NCBI RefSeq assembly: GCF_027596085.1
Contig: NC_072456.1
Span: 23,704,218 to 23,768,217 of the forward strand
Direction: 5' to 3'
Length of the DNA: 64,000 bases
Origin: Anoplopoma fimbria
Lineage: Eukaryota; Chordata; Actinopteri; Perciformes; Anoplopomatidae
Shown: one piece after another, positions 13,086 to 26,157 of the stretch
How the letters are laid out: each line of letters begins with the position of its first letter
Numbering within the stretch: position 1 is the first letter of the stretch
Translations under genes and position numbers: made by a program
Notes under the pieces: model-generated
Seen by the model: only the letters and a program-made list of their open reading frames with translations
Databases searched by the model: none
Told to the model about the DNA's origin: nothing

Positions 13086-14179
13086 GTACCGAGCGCTCTG
13101 TGATGATGAACTCGGTGCACCGTTATTGTGGTAATTGCCACGGCAACGACAGAGGAGTCCAAAGGGCTCTCGTTCTTCTTTTTAATTAGCTCCGACATGT
13201 TTGTGTCACACATGAAGTAGTTGCGAAGAGATTGTGTGACATTGGTGTCCCCCTTGATGGATTTAAGGGCTTGCATGTTGTGTGAAGTGAAGCTTGAGAG
13301 GGAGAGAGAGGGCAACAGAACAAGAGAGAGAGAGAGGATGAGCATAGTCCAACTGGGGTTTGCAGTGACTCTCTGTCTGACCTTGTCTTTTATCATGAGC
13401 CAACTGAGACTAGAATAAGTTAGGTTCATCACTTTGGATTGACTTTACACCACGTTCTGTTCACTGATATTGTGTAATTGTGTGTGATTCTTCATCTGGA
13501 GCTTGATTATTTTATTTTTTTCTGGCTTCCATTGATTGAAGCACACTACAGACTGATATTTGACAATTGTATTTCCACAGAGAGGGGAAATAAAAAACTC
13601 TGACATTTTCATCTCTCACAATGTCAGCTCATGAAATTTCCATTGAAGCGAAACATCTATATAGCCCAATCATTTTAAGTAAACAGGAACAGCGTGGGAG
13701 CAGAGCATCGGAGCATTTGTCAAAACAAACAGCTGATAGATGAACCTCCACATTGAACCAACGAAGCTGTGTGCTCATTGACATTAATATTTAAAACAAA
13801 TTATGTCATTCAGATAGCTAAACGTTGATAAAAAAAAAAAGATGTTTTGTTTAATAGCGTGAATTTGGTTCACGTATCTAATATTGTCGATGCAATCTCA
13901 TTAATATGGCATGAACACACTGGCTCCATGTTTGTTCATTCGAAAACGATTGGATTTTGTGGTTGAAAATCAGAGCCACATGTTGCAAAACTTTGTCAGT
14001 CCAACGCCGAGCAGCATGCCCTGAATGTAATCTCGTTGGAGTAGCAATAACAGGTTCACTGCAGTGGGAGGAGTGAGGGAAAGTCAGGGTCTGTGTCGTG
14101 AAGCGGCAGTAAATAAAGCAGGTCAAGCTGAAAACAGTGCTGTTGCTTTTGGTGAAATGTGGCTTTATGTGTATTGCAG
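13086..14179 (+). other. 1.1-kb intron after Link-2
   Basis: It starts with a weak GTACCG donor, and the first 104 bases stay open in the exon's frame. A GA-rich run lies near 13297-13337. The end reads TATGTGTATTGCAG, an acceptor with a poor pyrimidine tract. I see no other gene. A 197-residue minus-strand open frame over its end is the antisense shadow of the next exon. Confidence 0.7.
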
Positions 14180-15004
14180 CCCACCAGCCGGCGGGGGTCC
14201 AGGCCGCAGAGGCACGGGCTTTGTTCCAGGCCCCCGACCCAGCAGCAGAGCCCATCTCCTCAGTCACCGAAGCCCAGCGCAGTGCCCCTTCTCCCAAGAC
14301 ATCCACCTGGACCGGCGTGGTTGACTCGGACAACGCAGGAGTCCACTCCATCGCTGGAACCAACAACTCCTCAGACATCTCTGAAGAGCACGTAGTCATC
14401 CACCTAAATCCAGAGGAGGGCTGGGGTGAAAAACAGGAGGAGTCCGATGGCACAAATAGTAGCGACATCATGGGCCTCTCCGACCTTGAGAGTCTGGAGA
14501 GCCATGGGGGTTCGGCTCATGAAGAAGAAGATGGCGGCTATTTTGGATCATCCACGACATTATCATCCATAGCCTCTTCCACTCCCCAGTCTCAGACTAG
14601 CAACAGTGTGTTGGCTGAGTTTGTTAACACTCTGATGAAGCCCTTCAGGTACTGGAGAGGAGGTGAGGAGGTGGAGGAGACAGAAAAGGGTCCGTCAGTT
14701 GCAGGAGAGAACCAGACGCAGGCAGAAACATCCAGCAGGAACCTGAGTTTACCAAAACCAAGCGGGAACAAGGGCAGCGTGGACAACGCCATCATGGAGC
14801 ACAGGAGTGGTAGTTTCTCCTTCAGGACTCCTACCAGTGGACTACAGAATCCAGAGGAAGGTCTGTCAGAGCAGGAGAAGGAGGTGATGCCACTGATTCC
14901 ATTAGTGCCTGCAGTCCAAAGCGCGGGTCAAAATGACACCTCCACTCAGCCAGAAGAACGAGCCTCCAGCACATCTGCAGACAATCCCCCATCCAACGGT
15001 AACG
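14180..15004 (+). CDS. ncan: neurocan exon: central GAG/mucin-like region, part 1
   Basis: A 275-codon, phase 1-1 exon. It starts AHQPAGVQ, comparable to neurocan's AHHPTS after Link-2. The product is acidic, rich in Ser/Thr/Glu/Pro and probably unfolded. Sequons appear in NNSSD, TNSSD, ENQTQ, RNLSL and QNDTS. Ser-Gly pairs occur in KPSGN, HRSGS and TSGLQ, but without strong SGxG motifs. An aromatic/basic patch, LMKPFRYWRG (about 14632-14661), stands out from the low-complexity background. Two donors 6 bp apart are possible, GTAACG at 14999 and GTATGA at 15005. I use the second for its G at +5. Both keep phase 1 and differ by two residues. Confidence 0.88.
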
Positions 15005-15654
15005 GTATGAGCTCAACATTGATTTTATCTTTGACTTCACCTTTAAACTAATAACCCAGCATGATATTGAAAAAGAAAATGAGGGTAAATTGAAATGGCT
15101 CTATTTCAAATCTATTGATGCATTTACCATAAACGTCGCTGGGAAATATATGATCCGTTCATGTCGTGCTTTTTAAACAGTCTCTTGTCTCTCTGTTGCA
15201 CTCTCTCTCTTCTTTTCCCTCGAGCATGCCATAAATTATTCCTCCGCAGGGCAATTTGAAGTAGCGCTGTAGATTTCATTAAACAGTAATTGCAAACAAA
15301 CAAAAGGGGCATGCCGCATACAGTGGTGCAACATGTTGGAGTGGAGACTTCATTCTCCTATTCATATATCGACAGAGTGCTGTGATTACAGGACAGGCTG
15401 TCAGAAGGAGCACGAGCTAAGCTTGAGTTTGAATCTACTTTGCAGTAAAAGGTTTGCTCCTGTATGTAGTGTTCGTCTTCAGCAAAGCAGACCTGCATCA
15501 CAAATTACATCTTATTGTGGGGAATCAGAGATGTATTAATCTAAAACAATGACTGGTATTAACTGTGGAGAATAAATTAAACATATGAGAAAAACAAAGC
15601 ACCTTCACCAGACATGAATGGAAGTTGAAGAAGTCTGTTCATAACCATTTAAGA

Positions 15655-16065
15655 GTTGTTGTGAAGCTCAAAGTGGGCTGTTCTGGCCGTCGCCATCTTG
15701 GCAGCGACAACTCCGTCTAACTCCCAGCTAATCCATAAAAAGGTGGAGCATCAGAGGAGCTGAGGCGGGCCTGGATGATGCAGCAGAGCAAGAAGCTAGC
15801 AGATAGCAACCTGTGATGCTCAAAGCAGCCACGCCCTTAATTATGTGTTATCAAAAAACTTACAATGTACAGTTTTCATAGATGGGGATATTAGCTATAG
15901 AAACCAGAACCGTTTTTGTAACAGGCTGTAAACATGTTTATTTTTGCTATAAAGATGGGCATTTTAACAGAGACGTCTATGGGGATTGACTTGCTTTTGG
16001 AGCCAGACTCTAGTGGCCATTAGAGGAACTGCAGTTTTTGACAATTCCACATATTTTTCTTTTCT
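15655..16065. repeat. dispersed fish repeat, probable
   Basis: It begins with GGCCGTCGCCATCTTGG and later has GGGATTGACTTGCTTTTGG, GAGCCAGACTCTAGTGGCC and AGAGGAACTGCAGTTTTT. I remember these phrases from many percomorph genes as a dispersed repeat. A segment near 41750-41830 (GTCACCTTGACGTCACCC, CCATTGGTTTGTGGACTG) is probably the other end of the same family. The class is not assigned. Confidence 0.5.
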
Positions 16066-16153
16066 TTTTACCCTGAGGTTGCTGCTCAGTTCGTACACAA
16101 AGAGATGCTCAGTGAAGTATGAGAAGGCCTAACAAATGCAGGACTCCAGTGTT

Positions 16154-16268
<115 letters not shown>

Positions 16269-18699
16269 AACATCTCCACTGTGGATGTTACCCTCAGGAA
16301 TGTTGTGTTACAACACGTCCAAGGATAGAAAAAGGTCACCAGGTCAACGCTCATGTCTTTTGAAAGCCTAAACCCCAGATCACTCCCTTTAGATCATAAC
16401 TCAGGCGATAAAGGTAGAGTACAGATTAAAGGAACGGCTCCCAAATGTAAGGTTGTTGGACCAATAACCACCAGAGCAATGTAAAGCCAAGTTCCAGCTA
16501 AGAAACTGATCATCAGCCAAAAGTAGACAGATTTACTGGATCACAGCCGAAAAAGAAAGTGAACCACAGCCTTGGGTGGAAGAAGACAGCTCTGCTTTTT
16601 TAATGGCCACCACAAATAACACATCCTTGGCAGCAGCTTAAGGGGAGGATACAATGGAAGACTTAAGAGTCTCCCACAGACCTCCAGAAGAATGATTCAA
16701 TAAAGGTGATAGGCTTCTCTCACCTACCGATCGCCGACTTTATTCATTTAAATACTCACTGCCGTGCTACTGGGAATCCGATGCCAACCACCACGGTATT
16801 AATGAAAATCCAAGCTTTAGTCGGCATGCATTATTCACCACGCTATCCAATTAACGCGGGAGGTTGGGCCTCCACTGCCGTCCGCTCTCACCTCCGTCTA
16901 TGTCTCTGCCAATTATGCCCCGGCTCTCTGAAGGTAGGCAGTAATGATCACTGCAGCGGGGGGGAGAAAAAGGGGATGAGTTGAGCGAGGAAGAGGGGAA
17001 GAAGAAAAGGGGGGGAGACGGAGAAAAGGGGGTGGCGAGGATGAGTCGTTTTTCTGCCTTTAATGTTGCCGTGATGGAAAGCTGCCCAGCTGATGTCTCT
17101 TCCTTAAACTAGCATCAGTGAGCTGAGTTAACTCTGTTATTGCACGCCGCAGGCTTTCCCTTGGATCTCAGCACTCCTTAGTAACTGATGGTGCCACGAT
17201 GCCTCTTTGATTGAGGGCGGGGGGAGGGTGCAAAGCTCTGAGCACATCCAAGAAACATCAGAATTTAAACATTGAATCAAATTATTTTCCCAAAAATGTA
17301 AAAAAAAAAAAAAAGGCCTCTGAATGTAGAGCGATGAATTCAGTGATCTCCCCTACAGATCAGAATATTTTTAGTATTTTATTGGGTGATATTTAGATCC
17401 CAGTGGAGTGATCTGCTTCCAATAGACGTGGGTGGAATGTTTGAATACGCTCAACATGCGACACACGACTGTCTGTCAAGGAATCCGTCGGTCTCGTCAA
17501 CCCCAGAGACTGAAGTTATCAAAGTAGATGCTCCTGACGTGGTTGACATGGCCATGCAATAACTTGTCCTCAGTCTACATTTCAATTTATTTTTTATACG
17601 ATGCCATATCTGCAGATGGACTGAGGTGGCTTCGGTGCCAGCTCTCTCTTTCTCTATCTGTGTGTCTCTCTTATTTTCAGCCTCCACTCTCATAATTTAA
17701 TATCATGTCCGCCTGACCCTGAGGGATTCTCTCAGCCTGTTTACCCCGGTAAAGTGGAGTCAACACAGCAGAACCACTCACAGAGGAAGCACACAATTAC
17801 CATCTCAAAGGTTTTTTTTTTTTTTATTATAAGTTTGTTTTTGCCACATTTTAACGTTGAGCTTTCCCACGAACATATCTGCAGCGTTAGAGCTGAACCT
17901 AAACCGTGCTCCAATCATCCAAACCTACGCCTAATTGCCTCATTTTATTTATTACATGGGTCATTACGTAGATGATCAAACCAGATTAATGTGTTTAATT
18001 ATTCTCCACTTTCGTCGGAGTGTGTAGTAAAAGTATGTAATCAGCTATTTGGATTATTAATACGCCGATTACGCCGGTCTACGCGGTTCTCATGGAGATG
18101 AACCTCAGGCTCATAAACCTCACTTGGGCAAAAGGCAACAGCGGACCTTCTGAATAATTTACACACATTTTTAATATTTCATGCCTGGACATATTTGTGT
18201 ATGTTTTCCCTCTCGTGGTAATTTGTTGTGCTCGGTCGCGTTGCGCACCCCCCTGCAGTATTGCTGTACATTTACAGACATGTTAACTGAGCTGAGTAAA
18301 ACCAAACGGAGCCGAGCGGTGATGATGGTAGAAACACTAGCTGGGGCCTCTGCAGCCCGGAAAAACCCCCAAAAAAAAAAACACACCAGCCGTGAGTCTC
18401 ACATGCAGACAGGATGAATTATTGATGGTGTGGACAGTGTCTGGTTTAAAGCCGTAAGCTGATAAGGTACAGTGGGCCACTTCATCTAAATAAACAGGTC
18501 TAGATGGAGCTCGTCGTGGTGAAAGTCATTTAGTTATCGCGTTGCAGGAGCTCATGCGTTTTTCCACACGGCTCACCACAGGAAAGTGTGTTTCTGCCGG
18601 AGGTTGTTTGGGGTAAGAGAATCCACAGGGAATAAGAAAAACAGGGACAGAGAAGAGAAGTGTGAAATTACTTTGAATACATCCTTCCATCCTTTTTTG

Positions 18700-18816
<117 letters not shown>

Positions 18817-20001
18817 TATGGGCTTCCATGAGGGTCGGAAGCCATCTTTGTCTGAAAACTTCAGCAACTTTGGTAACGGCACTGATCAGCTCCACTGGTG
18901 AGGAAAGACGCCCGAAAAATCCAACTTACAGTAAATCACATTTAACTGCTACTTTCAGTTCATCACAAAGTCAACAGCATAACAAAACTGAGGGATAGTA
19001 GGGAAATGAAACTTAACTCAAAGTTACCTTTGAAGGTCTGTATACTGTATTTGTATGTACATCTTCAACAAACATTTAAAAAGCGCATGTTAGAGTATAT
19101 CAGGCACTTAATATAAAAAAGGCTGTTGGGATATTTGATGTTTTAGTACAAAGAAGATCACTATAGCTCCTTTTGAGAAGAGAAAGTTGAATTTAAAAAT
19201 GTATATATGATCACATTTATGAATGTGACAGTTTCTGCATGTAAAAAATAACAACGTAAAAATAGATTATTCATTGGGAAAAAATAAAATTGCAGTTGTT
19301 GTGCAGCAAGACAGCTTGGGGGGTGATGTGCTGCCACAAAACCGAAGGATGTTTCTTTTTTACAAACTTTGACTTAGATTGTTGCTTATTTAGTTATGAA
19401 TCCAGAAAAAGATTCAAAGTTTTGTTGTAGTTTTAAACCTAATAGTATTTGTCAGTTCCATAGTAAGCTCTATGAACAGGTGGGACACAGGCCATGTGGA
19501 TGTGGTCCTAGTTTCTCAAGAGACAATAGATCAATCATTATGAAGGAAATATTGATCGCACAATGTAACGGCTGTAGAATAATGACACCAGAGGCGTTTA
19601 GATCGGTTCTCTTTAAGCCTCGCTTTCGCTCTACAGTTCCGTGTGCCACCGGGTACCATCTCCTGGGAAAATGAAGGCTCCATTTAAAAACAAAACGCAG
19701 TGTGCCCTATGCAGTGTTATCGAATCATTTCCAAGGAAAGAAGCTAGCACTAGCTCCAAAAGTCACCAGGCAACACTGTGCACTCATTTGCATAACCTCT
19801 ACATCATTGCACATTAATTTGCATAAAGCTTAGTTGTTGAAAAGCAGTAACAATATAATAAAAATATATTATATTTCTTATTTTTTTCCCTGTTGGTTTG
19901 AATATGTTGCTAAATTTGTCCCTATTAGTTGCCCTAAAAAATATGGAAAGCGGTTGTCTTTGAGACTGCGGCGTCAACAATAATCCCACTTGGAACTTGG
20001 A

Positions 20002-20033
20002 GTTGAAAAGTTGAAAAGTTGAAAAGTTGAAAA
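20002..20033 (+). repeat. 8-bp tandem repeat, four copies
   Basis: The unit GTTGAAAA is repeated four times without error and runs into a T tract. Confidence 0.95.
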
Positions 20034-20404
20034 GTTTTTTTTTTTATAGACTTTTAGTTTCTACACACTTTCTACACAGACTTGGGTCTGTTTACTTCAC
20101 TGTCCCAAATAGACATTGGTTGTACTGTGGGCACAGGAAAGAAGAAAATATGCATAAACACAAACCAGTGATTTGGCCCACACAAATGACCGGGCAGCGC
20201 TCATACATCTGATCCTGGCACACTCCTCTTTTTATAATCATTTTGAAACTGCGCTCCCTGTTACAGTTACATTGGGCTCATGTAAGCCAGGCTTTAGTTT
20301 TAATTGCTAATTCCACATCCATAAAATTAAATCCACCCCCGTCCTCCCCGCCCCCATAATGGAATGGTATTAATTAGTCTCTTCTGTCTCTTTGTTCCCG
20401 TTAG

Positions 20405-21535
20405 GATTCAGCGCATCAGGTCCCAACGAGACATCCCCACCCGGTGAACACGTCAACGTATCCGGTCCTCAGGGTCCCAGAGGAGGCCCCGCTTCTGCGC
20501 CCGCCCCCAGCAGCCACTTTCGGTGGGCCATCAAATCCATGCGTGCCTCTAAACTAGGCCCCCCTGGGAACGTGGCCTACGTGGGCAAACGTCCCACCTG
20601 GGGTCCCATGGAAGCCAAAGCAGGGCCGCTCGAGGTGATGACCCTGCCCACCTCCCTTCGACAGGACAACCCGGAAAACTACTCAGGCCAGGGGAAGGAC
20701 CAGGAAGGAGAGGATGCTAACTCTCTGTCAGCCGGCAGAACTGCATCGGGGGAGGAGAAGGAGATGGAGGGGAGCAGTGACGGAGGTAACTTTCCAGGTG
20801 GGTTTGGATTGAATGCCAAAAGCAGTCCTGAAACAAAGCCTTCACCCAGCCAAAGTCAGACTGAACTGGTGACTGTGGCAGATCACACTACTCTGTCCCA
20901 GTGGCAGATGGTTCAGCAGCCCACCACCCCACCTCCGAGCTCCCTGGAGCCAGACACAGCAGAGGAAGCCAGGGGAGAGATCCTCTACGTCAGCAGGCCA
21001 ACTGACGACCTCTCCTCGGCTTCCACACGGAGAGGTGAAAGTAGCTCAAATTCAGGTTTCACACCCGGAGCCCTCATGGAGGTGCTGACAACCTCCGAAG
21101 TGACCGCAGTGGAGCTCCTGACAACCAGAGACGCGCAGAGGACAGATCCTATCACCACAACAACCGCCACGGAGAACTCCTCAGAGAGCGCCACCACCGA
21201 GGAGACGTCTATTTCCATTTCCTGGGTTCAGGAAGAGAGGGAGAAAACAACGCCCGACCTCTCAGCTACTCCAGCGCCCAGTGACGGATCTCAAACCACC
21301 ACGGGTGCCATTCAGTTGACCACCTTGGCGTCGGGCTCCAACGTTGGCGCCACAGAAATGGAATCCAGGTCTTCAGTGTCTGAGTCCTTCGTGGTCGGAA
21401 GCAGGTGGACACCTTTCAAAAGCTTGAGCCCGAAGTCGGAGGACCACAAAGCCCCGGTGTCCAAAGACAGGAAAGACACAAGCAACCCCTTCGGCATCCT
21501 GGTACCCAACTGGACCTTCGGGCTCATCCCATCAG
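20405..21535 (+). CDS. ncan: neurocan exon: central GAG/mucin-like region, part 2
   Basis: A 377-codon, phase 1-1 exon with a strong acceptor and donor GTATGA. The ENYSGQGKDQEGED stretch (SGQG at 20683-20694) fits the Ser-Gly-x-Gly plus acidic context for chondroitin sulfate attachment. A second candidate is TASGEEKEMEG (Ser at 20746). From about 21030 to 21340 it is a Thr/Ser-rich mucin-like stretch (for example TTTTATENSSESATTEE) suited to O-glycans. Sequons include PNETS, VNVSG, ENSSE and PNWTF. Two basic/aromatic patches, SHFRWAIKSMRASK near the start and SRWTPFKSL near the end, may be functional. With part 1 it gives 652 residues between Link-2 and EGF, close to mammalian neurocan. Confidence 0.92.
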
Positions 21536-23257
21536 GTATGAATGAACTTCACTGTCACCATTATCTTCACGATCATGACTGATTCACTCAACGGTAGCGA
21601 TTTATTTAATTATGTATGCAGCTCAGTGAGAGCCCCGAACATCACTCACATCATCGCTGTCTTCATGTGGCGTACGGGACATTAACAGCAGCGCGTTAAC
21701 GCCGCTGTACGACCTCCACCCGAGTTCACAGCCTTTCGCAAAAAAACCCACCTGAAATACATACACCTCCACGTCCTCACTGTGCCTGTCTCTTGTTGTT
21801 TCATTCTACATCTCCCCTTTTCTCTCCGGCTCTGACACGCATCATGCATTCTTAATACAAGCGTGTTCTCTGCTCTCCCGTCCTCCCACGTTGGTTTAGA
21901 GAGAAAGTTCCCGAAAGCGATGCAGTGCACCGACGTGAGACCAACTAGGTCTTAGTGAAGTAATTAGCGGGTCAGAGCGGGTGCAATTAGGTGAACCGGC
22001 GAGAGGCAGAGATCCTAGTCCCCAAACAAATCAATGTAGACACAAACTACAAGACGGGACTTGTAATTGACTGCGGTCACTTCTCCTTTCTCGTTTTTAA
22101 GTTTGTTCATGTTCACACGTCTCTCTCTCGCTCTCTCTCTCTCTCTCTTTCTCGTTGTCGGCTCAACTTTCTGCTCTCGCACTCTGTCCCCGAACTTCAC
22201 AATAATAGCTGTTCGCCTCAGCACACTCACATTGATTTCTTTTGATAGTTAATGGACGTGCTGCTGTGGCAGAAAACCGCAGAGAAAAAGAAACATACCT
22301 ACGAAAACAACGACCACAACATATAACAGCCCAATATTCTGAGGTCCAATCTTCTCGTCTTTGTCTGTATTTGCAATCAACCAAAATGTGTTTAAAATGT
22401 TTAATGTATCTGTCTGGAATTAATGCAGTATTTATTGTGTGTCTCTGCCGCACTAATGTCACTCATTCATCCTCAGCACGGTGCGTCTGGTATGTTCAGG
22501 GTTTTGAAAATTCTGATTCGAATCATTAGTCATCCTGCTCTGGAAAGTGCGTTTCTAAAACTTTTCTTCTCAAGTCATCACATGGAGAGGTCAGAGCTGG
22601 TAGGGATTCAGTCGCTGCATTTACATGGAGCTTTTTATGCCACTAACAATGAGGATAACAGCTTATTCAGAATACATTCACCTCATGTTAACACCTCTCT
22701 ATTATGTCCATTGAAATGACTTGTTCTGAGAAATTACTTTTTGAAAAGACCTACTCATTTTTTAAAATACTTGCCAACTTGACTTCAACAAAGATCTTCA
22801 CTTGATTGCGTCCATTGTTTGGTCATTTATGAGCGATTTCCCATTGACCTAGTCTGAGTAGTATGTCTTACCCTGGGGAACCATCTTTGGTCAAGTGTTA
22901 TAGTTTAGAGGAGGTTGTGAATTAGAGGACTTCCATTTTTCCATTTAATAACAGTAGAAAGAGAATATTGTGATAAAGCTGAGGTTCCAGTTGAAAAGTC
23001 AGCCTGAACCAAAAACAGTGCAAAGGCTCAGCTCAGGTGGAGCGCTGTGTTGAATGCTTACTGTGGAGCATGACAGGACGGTCGCCACGGAAAAAGGTGT
23101 AGGCTTCTGCCAACCTTGATTATGTTTAATGACAATGTTTTTGCCTTCGGTCAAATCCATTAAAGTGAAGTAGGATAACAAGAGACTGTCATTTAAAGTT
23201 GCGTGGTATGATGACCCGTTAAACAAGCGTTCTAGTAAAGGTGGGAGGAAGGGGTTG

Positions 23258-23400
23258 TGAATGGGTCAAACAAACACAGGAGCTTCACCCAGGAGACCAT
23301 TGTTTGTGTCCTGTGCGAAACTAAAAATAAACATTGATACGAGTGTAACACCTTTTGCTGGCGACTGGGTTAAACGTGACCATGACCCTATTAATTAAAG
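23258..23400 (+). repeat. tRNA-like SINE-type repeat, copy A (short)
   Basis: The head reads GGGTCAAACAAACACAGGAG, then CTTCACCCAGGAGACC and GTGTCCTGTG, the shared core of a seven-copy family in this window. The tail is diverged or cut short. Confidence 0.6.
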
Positions 23401-24098
23401 AGTGCACTGTTCATCGGTATTAGTATTTCTGGGATGGTGACATTTGAATGGACCTGCTCTGGTTGAGTGATTAGAAGCAGGAGACCCCTCCCTCCGGGTG
23501 ACCTTCTGTAGTTGTCAGTTATAGTACAGAGAAAATTACAGCAATGGTTGTCTGCCCATTACAGCAGAGAGATAGAGACAGAGAGGAGGGGAAGGGCAGA
23601 TGGATAGAAAGCTCTGGGAAGAAGGGAAGTGGGAGAGAGAGAGAGAGAGAGAGAGAGGGGTGAGTGTGTCCTCTACTCTGCTGTAGGTGGGAGTACATAA
23701 ACCTGTTTAATCAATGATCAGAAGCTACACTAACACATTCCCATGGGCATCCACAGAGCATGTGGTTCTTCATCTTCTTTTCCCTTTCTTCCTTCACTCC
23801 TCTTCCTTTCCTTTTTGGTTTTCTTCCTTTCTTTACATTTCTTCCAACCCTCATTTCTCGTTAGTTATCAGGCCAGTTTCAGCCCCTCTGCGTCCCATTT
23901 TGGCCATATATCAGCGTGATAAGACACCAAGACATCCAGCTTTCCAATTCTCCCGTCGCTCTGGCCTCCAGCTAAACCCTCACAGATGGGTGGACATACG
24001 CGCACACATAAAAGACTAAACGTATGTGAAGAAGCACCAGCATGCCAAGCTCGCTCAGGAGTAAACCTCTATAATCCACCCCACATGTCGCACCGACG

Positions 24099-24205
<107 letters not shown>

Positions 24206-25272
24206 ACTATATCTTAATCCTTCTCTGTGAGAAAGTAAACAAGTCTCGTTTTATTCCTTTTTTAATAACTCGTATCTTAATTTCCATATTGTATAATCCT
24301 GAAGTCAGTATTTAGGAAAGTTTGTAACACCACAAAACAAAACAAAAAAAAGTTACAAAAGTGGCTTATTAGTCGAGAGAATCCCAACAGGCGTGGAGAT
24401 GTACGCTGTGGCTCAGAGCGCTGTCTGACGAAGTGAGGCGGGCCGATACAGTTACCTGAGCTGTCTGTCCAGCCTTTAAATTACCAATGCCAGTCTGATA
24501 CTCCGGCAAACAGGGAACAGGATGCCTCTGAGTCATCGCCTTCTTGACTAAAGCCTTGTCCCGGGGCCAGAGATAGATCAGACCTCTGGCGACATCAATA
24601 AAGCGGCAGCCAGCCCCTCAACCAAATTAGAGTGTTAAATTTGTAGGAGAAGAGCCAGTAGGTTGAAGTGTGTGTGGGAGTTTGTGTGCGTGTGTGCATG
24701 TGTGTGTGTGTGTGTGTGTGGATGGATGGGGAATGACGGAGATAAATGGAGACGGGGACAGCTGCGGTAGCATATTATCAGTTTGGGTCTGTGGATGGAT
24801 GTTCGGTTTGTCTGCTGGCTGTTGGAGTCCTTGGATCGGCCGTCTGGGGCGAGAGAGGGCACATTCTCACCGCTGCATATAGAAGTTTATTGATTTTTTC
24901 TCCCATCTTTTTTTTTTTCTCCCATCTTTTTTCTTCTCCATCTTTCTTTTTCCTGCTCTTCCCCCATCTCCCCGTCTCCCTGCCTTTTATGTCTTTTATT
25001 ACTCCTCTGGTCATTGTTATGACTCTCGCCGGCATAATGTTGTGATAGCCTCTTGAACTCCGATGTGGTTCGACACAAGGCAGTCAATTGTCGTCTAACC
25101 GTATCTGTCCCCCGTGCGATCCTCATCCTCAGCAGGATCCTCGTCACTGCCGCTACAATAAAAAAGCAAGGTGTCACCTGCCTTAAATCCACCCACTGCC
25201 TATTCTGTCTCCCTGCTATCTGCTTCTGGTCTCCAAGTTTCTCTTCGTCTTTCTTTTCATGGTGTAATTCCT

Positions 25273-25274
<2 letters not shown>

Positions 25275-25306
<32 letters not shown>
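25275..25306 (+). repeat. T32 homopolymer
   Basis: An uninterrupted T run in the intron. The reverse-strand frame that reads as poly-lysine here is an artefact. Confidence 0.97.
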
Positions 25307-25309
<3 letters not shown>

Positions 25310-25459
25310 TATCAAGCTTAACAGCTTGTCCTTTGTGACCTCAGACTGCCTAATCTTTACGTTACAACATGGTTGCTAAATGGTGCTAAAGCTACTAGTG
25401 TAGTGTTCCCTGATTCTTCCTACGCAAAAAAAACAGCACCTTCAGATTAGCCTCTCTAT

Positions 25460-25745
25460 CAGAAGCCCTGGGCCGGGGGGTAAACACTTTACTGTGGCTG
25501 GTGATGCTAATCTCATGTTGTGGGTAATGGAGTTCACTGTAACTAGAGTGTGTTGTGTAACCCTGGGGCAACGGGGATGGCATCAAATATGGATAGGTTC
25601 CTTTAAGAGAAGCCGCTCTGACAGGTCTTTGCAGGGTAAACACAGGTGTTATATATATAACATTAATTATGGCCCTGTTCCATTTAGGTGGGCCAGTGCC
25701 CTGGATACGTACATGCTGGCTCACTAGAATGGATGTGACTCACTA
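25460..25745. repeat. probable dispersed repeat
   Basis: Contains AACCCTGGGGCAACGGGGAT and TAGGTGGGCCAGTGCCCTGG, phrases I associate with repeats in percomorph introns. There is no second copy in the window, so the call rests on memory only. Confidence 0.3.
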
Positions 25746-26157
25746 GATATAACAGGAAAATAATTGACCCTTCGCTAAGCACCGCCCCCTGCTGCTTCAC
25801 CATCAAGAGCTACGTTACCGTGGAGACCACACTAACTGCACTGCATGAAAAAACATTATCTTGTTTTTTGAAAAAGAAAACGCTATTTCAGAGAGAAAAT
25901 GATAAGAAGAGTATACACTATGCATTTGGGGATATGTCCAGGATATCTATCTGATTTGAAAAAGGAAAGATAGAATCTATACATCCTACAGATCAGAGAA
26001 CTGGATTTAGTGTTGGAGGCGGGGCCCAGTTCATTCCTGTGAAAGTTGCTCAGTGGCGCATGAAGCCAAAATAGATCAGACCATTATATGAAATATAAAA
26101 TGACCCACAACCTCCACATCCATGCTGTCCCATAGGGCGCACTAGCCATTTCTTTAA

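Noticed and set aside
12809..13432. 207-residue minus-strand frame
   Set aside because: It is the antisense of the well-supported Link-2 exon and has no recognisable domain.
13878..14471. 197-residue minus-strand frame
   Set aside because: Largely antisense of the first GAG-region exon and intron; no domain.
24887..25315. 142-residue minus-strand Lys/Glu-rich frame
   Set aside because: Starts in the T32 tract read as poly-lysine; low-complexity artefact.
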